This document shows, in pieces, positions 6,143 to 7,027 of a stretch of 7,027 bases of DNA (position 1 is its first letter; each line of letters opens with the position of its first letter). The notes beneath the pieces are model-generated. The model was not told where the DNA came from. It did no database searches and saw only the letters and a list, made by a program, of their open reading frames with translations. The DNA is from Acidobacteriota bacterium (GTDB taxonomy: Bacteria > Acidobacteriota > Polarisedimenticolia > J045), in the NCBI GenBank assembly GCA_027001345.1, contig JALTMS010000038.1:1322-8348 (forward strand). The letters are read 5' to 3'. Made by a program: the position numbers and the translations under genes.

Positions 6143-7027
6143 TCAGTTTCGAGCCAGGCCGCGGTGGAGGGTGATCAGTTGCTGCACCACTTCCGGGTCG
6201 GCCAGGGTGGTCAGATTGCCCAGGTCCTCGTACTGCCCGGCAGCGATCTTGCGCAGGATCCGGCGCATGATCTTTCCGCTGCGAGTCTTCGGCAGGCCCG
6301 GTGCGATGAGGATCGCATCGGGAGTCGCCACGGGACCGATCACGTGACGCACCTGCTCCTTGAGGGCACCCTCCACCTCGCCGCCGGCCATGCCCTCGGC
6401 TGTGGAGTTGAGGATCACGTAGGCGAAGATCCCCTGGCCCTTGATTTCATGAGGGTAGCCGACCACCGCGGCTTCGGCCACGGCCTGATGGGAAACCAGG
6501 GCGGACTCGACCTCCGCGGTGCCCATGCGGTGCCCGCTGACGTTGATCACGTCATCGACTCGGCCGGTGATCCAGTAGTAGCCGTCCTCGTCGCGGCGAC
6601 AGCCGTCGCCCGTGAAATAGAGCCCCGGATAGCGGGAGAAGTAGGTCTCGTGGAAACGCTCGTGATCGCCGTAGACCGTACGGGCCTGCCCCGGCCAGGT
6701 GCGCTCGATGCAGAGGTTGCCTGCCACACCGTTGCCCTCGAGCACCTGGCCGTCGCCATCGAGCAGCAGGGGCTTGATGCCGAAGAAAGGAAGCGTGGCC
6801 GACCCCGGCTTGAGCGGTGTGGCTCCCGGCAGCGGCGTGATCATGATGCCGCCGGTTTCCGTCTGCCACCAGGTGTCGACCACCGCGCACCTGCCCTCGC
6901 CGACCACGTCGTGGTACCAGCGCCAGCTCTCGGGGTTGATGGGCTCCCCGACGGTACCCAGTATTCGCAGGCTCTTGCGCTGATAGCGGCGAACGAAGTC
7001 ATCCCCGGCGCGAGCGATGGTGCGAAT
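6143..7027 (-). CDS. acs: Acetyl-CoA synthetase, C-terminal part (5' end beyond window)
   Basis: AMP-forming acetyl-CoA synthetase activates acetate with ATP through acetyl-AMP to acetyl-CoA in the cytoplasm. The frame is open from the right edge to the stop at 6143: 294 residues, about 45% of the usual 650. From the edge the partial chain reads LGTVGEPINPESW, then DTWWQTETGGI (51-61, the adenylation motif), YFTGDG, and the hinge and CoA-site region ITGRVDDVINVSGHR. The C-terminal motif LPKTRSGKIMRR contains the catalytic Lys (codon 6274-6272), equivalent to Lys609 of the Salmonella enzyme, which is inactivated by acetylation; such control is plausible here but not shown. A GTG at 6907 is internal, not the start, since the family sequence continues upstream to the edge. 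The WWQTETGG motif and GHRMGTAEVESAL fit Acs better than other acyl-CoA ligases. The cyclophilin gene follows after 11 nt. Confidence 0.96.
   Translation of the reverse strand: MRTIARAGDDFVRRYQRKSLRILGTVGEPINPESWRWYHDVVGEGRCAVVDTWWQTETGGIMITPLPGATPLKPGSATLPFFGIKPLLLDGDGQVLEGNGVAGNLCIERTWPGQARTVYGDHERFHETYFSRYPGLYFTGDGCRRDEDGYYWITGRVDDVINVSGHRMGTAEVESALVSHQAVAEAAVVGYPHEIKGQGIFAYVILNSTAEGMAGGEVEGALKEQVRHVIGPVATPDAILIAPGLPKTRSGKIMRRILRKIAAGQYEDLGNLTTLADPEVVQQLITLHRGLARN

Noticed and set aside
5316..6347. Long plus-strand open frame (343 residues)
   Set aside because: It runs over the DUF971 gene in another frame and is antisense to cyclophilin and acetyl-CoA synthetase, all well supported.
6143..6907. 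Acetyl-CoA synthetase start at GTG 6907
   Set aside because: The frame continues upstream to the window edge with matching family sequence (LGTVGEPINPESW), so this GTG is an internal Val codon.

Overview
This is a high-GC, gene-dense bacterial window with short intergenic gaps and several GTG starts. Nothing in it fixes the taxon. The mix of genes, and a secreted protein with a Cys-Thr-Glu-Arg motif near its N-terminus (a style I associate with Acidobacteriota hypothetical proteins), make a free-living Acidobacteriota-like organism my best guess, at low to moderate confidence. I see no mobile element, CRISPR array, tRNA or rRNA.

Left block (1-4624), all on the minus strand, in transcription order: an HPt phosphotransfer protein; a PleD-like response regulator with a diguanylate cyclase domain; a gap of about 100 bases; a small SelT/SelW/SelH (Rdx) family selenoprotein whose active-site selenocysteine is an in-frame UGA; a 74-residue Cys- and aromatic-rich protein of unknown function; adenosine deaminase; a secreted protein of unknown function; and the ATPase of an ABC-2 type transporter that runs off the left edge. 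From the selenoprotein to the secreted protein the genes lie 16 nt apart, 2 nt apart and then overlap by 4 nt, so they look co-transcribed and partly translationally coupled. A perfect TATAAT hexamer lies between the secreted-protein gene and the ABC gene, so the transporter may have its own promoter.

Middle block (4788-5479), plus strand: queF (last step of preQ1 synthesis for queuosine) followed 2 nt later by a DUF971 protein. It diverges from the HPt gene across about 160 bases. Right block (5574-7027), minus strand: acetyl-CoA synthetase (C-terminal part, entering from the right edge), then a cytoplasmic cyclophilin 11 nt downstream. The convergent junction at 5480-5573 holds a long, nearly perfect hairpin that fits a two-way terminator.

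The main point of interest is the selenoprotein at 3002-3226. Ordinary gene callers split or drop it because codon 11 is UGA. The frame on both sides of the UGA matches the Rdx fold (C-x-x-U, then G-G-I-F-D-V and F-S-K-x-x-E-G-x-F-P). A strong Shine-Dalgarno sequence precedes the ATG. A hairpin with a 7-bp stem and a 5-nt loop lies downstream of the UGA, in the position and with the loop G expected of a bacterial SECIS element.
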